Below, one piece after another: positions 22,753 to 23,682 of a stretch of DNA of 23,682 nt. The stretch comes from Candidatus Falkowbacteria bacterium RIFOXYC2_FULL_47_12 (GTDB lineage Bacteria > Patescibacteriota > Patescibacteriia > Patescibacteriales > XYC2-FULL-47-12). Below the pieces are notes generated by a model. The model was not told the DNA's origin, ran no database searches, and saw nothing but the letters and a program-made list of their open reading frames with translations. The number at the start of each line of letters is the position of its first letter. Position 1 is the stretch's first letter. The translations under genes were made by a program, and so were the position numbers. The stretch covers positions 1-23,682 of the forward strand of contig MFGL01000020.1 in assembly GCA_001778285.1 (NCBI GenBank), given 5' to 3'.

Positions 22753-23682
22753 TTAGCTTACTCTATGTTTCAATTTCCATTCTCCGTTTACATGTTCCCA
22801 TAAATGAGGCGAACGGTAACGATCAACTATTTCCCAAAAATGCTCCTCGGTAATATCCAAATAATCCAAAAACTCTTTAAAATATTTTGCCGGGAACTCG
22901 CCGTCAAAACGCCTCACCAGAGCGACTCCTTCCTCGCGTGTAATATGCCCATCGCGAATTTCATGCGCGGCATCAGAAGTAGCACGGCCGATTCCGAATT
23001 TAATGAAAGCCAGATAAAAATGAAAACCGTCAGTTTTGTCATCCAAACTGGCGTATTTGGAGTACGTCCCCTCGGAACGCCCGTCTGGATTAGCGCTAAA
23101 ACCAGCATGCTTAACTGAATAATAAAAATTTTCCTGTGGTACCCATTTATTATAATATGACCACCAATGCATCTGCACGCCTGCTTTTTCTATTTCTTCT
23201 AGCGGCGGCGCTTTATACAAATCAAAACTTTTTGGCGTTATCTCTTGAGGAGAAAAAATGCCAATTTCTAAGCCTGCTTTTACTAGTTCATCCACCCCGC
23301 TTCCTTTATAATGGAGATTGATCCAGTCGACCGGTGACTCGTCGGGCTTATCCGCATTCTTAGTTGAACCGCCGTATTCGACTTCGCCGTTCTCCCCGTA
23401 AAAAATCAACGGGATGCCGAATTTCAAAGCGATGTGGAAGGCATATGCTTTCTGACCGAAACCGAACGGTTCCCAGGCGTCGCCTTTCAACTCAAAGGCG
23501 ACGCGAGCCAGCTTCCGATGAAGTGCTCCATTTTGAAAACAATTTAACACATCAAATCCAGACCTTACAAAATTTTGAAAATTCTTCCAACCGATATCCG
23601 TATACATAAAAGGCGCCCACGTAACTACAACTGGATGCATGCCGTACTTAGTTTTTAGCATATGAGCCGTGTACGTGCTGTC
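22753..23682 (-). CDS. N-acetyl sugar amidotransferase, copy B (partial; N-terminus beyond the window)
   Basis: The last 309 codons are visible; the frame stays open through the right edge as DSTYTAHMLKTKYG, where DS is the end of the SGGKDS P-loop seen in copy A. The zinc-ribbon cysteines and P-loop therefore lie outside. The visible part keeps YGMHP, TDIGWKNFQN, GQKAYAFH, WVPQENFYYS, RSEGTYSKYASLDD and HITREEGVALV. The C-terminal third is very similar to copy A, residue for residue over long stretches. Apparent internal ATGs such as 23661 are not the start. It is the first visible gene of the set B group; any HisH/HisF of its own would lie to the right, or it shares those of copy A. Confidence 0.9.
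   Translation of the reverse strand, partial: DSTYTAHMLKTKYGMHPVVVTWAPFMYTDIGWKNFQNFVRSGFDVLNCFQNGALHRKLARVAFELKGDAWEPFGFGQKAYAFHIALKFGIPLIFYGENGEVEYGGSTKNADKPDESPVDWINLHYKGSGVDELVKAGLEIGIFSPQEITPKSFDLYKAPPLEEIEKAGVQMHWWSYYNKWVPQENFYYSVKHAGFSANPDGRSEGTYSKYASLDDKTDGFHFYLAFIKFGIGRATSDAAHEIRDGHITREEGVALVRRFDGEFPAKYFKEFLDYLDITEEHFWEIVDRYRSPHLWEHVNGEWKLKHRVS

Noticed and set aside
1..23682. UGA recoded as glycine, as in some CPR lineages
   Set aside because: Several genes end at TGA in ATGA overlaps at the expected family length (for example 4475, 10518, 13364, 15467, 18370, 22022).
1..23682. tRNA, rRNA, CRISPR array or insertion sequence
   Set aside because: No repeat-spacer pattern, cloverleaf-like segment, ribosomal sequence or transposase motif was seen. 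Nearly all of the sequence is accounted for by protein genes.

Overview
The window is bacterial and uses the standard genetic code: several genes end in TGA at tight ATGA stop/start overlaps. Compact genes, two promoters whose predicted transcripts begin at or next to the ATG, and the lack of Shine-Dalgarno sequences before most operon genes would suit a Patescibacteria/CPR-type genome. That placement is a guess; no marker gene here fixes the taxon.

Left part (1-6235): the 5' end of a DNA polymerase III delta'-like gene runs off the left edge on the minus strand. Then on the plus strand come a B12-binding radical SAM protein, an intrinsic terminator, and a polyprenyl-phosphate sugar-phosphate transferase that could start a surface glycan on its lipid carrier. 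A two-gene minus-strand unit follows: a CMP-nonulosonate cytidylyltransferase and a D-2-hydroxyacid dehydrogenase. A plus-strand 10-TM DMT/EamA-like membrane protein, with its own ribosome binding site and terminator, separates this unit from the rest of the locus.

Right part (6361-23682): 19 minus-strand genes lie almost end to end, with gaps of 28 nt or less and many overlaps, apparently one very long transcription unit entering from beyond the right edge. In transcription order: N-acetyl sugar amidotransferase (copy B, partial), cytidylyltransferase B, Gfo/Idh oxidoreductase, NeuB-type synthase B, methyltransferase, ATP-grasp enzyme, HAD hydrolase, NeuC-type 2-epimerase B, PIG-L deacetylase, left-handed beta-helix acyltransferase, DegT aminotransferase, nucleotide-sugar 4,6-dehydratase, GT-B type transferase, a second methyltransferase, HisF-like, HisH-like, amidotransferase A, NeuB-type synthase A, NeuC-type epimerase A.

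Together these describe a locus for sialic-acid-like (nonulosonic acid) sugars, most likely of the legionaminic family. The dehydratase and aminotransferase would make a 4-amino-6-deoxy sugar nucleotide, the acyltransferase would acylate it, NeuC would epimerise and hydrolyse it, NeuB would condense it with phosphoenolpyruvate, and the cytidylyltransferase would activate it with CMP. The amidotransferase-HisH-HisF trio implies an acetamidino group. There are two paralogous copies each of NeuA, NeuB, NeuC and the amidotransferase. Set A has unusual N-terminal motifs in NeuB and NeuC; set B has canonical motifs and carries extra tailoring enzymes (PIG-L, ATP-grasp, methyltransferase, Gfo/Idh, HAD). 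This suggests two different nonulosonic acids, or one common core tailored two ways. No flippase, polymerase, CRISPR array, RNA gene or transposase was seen.
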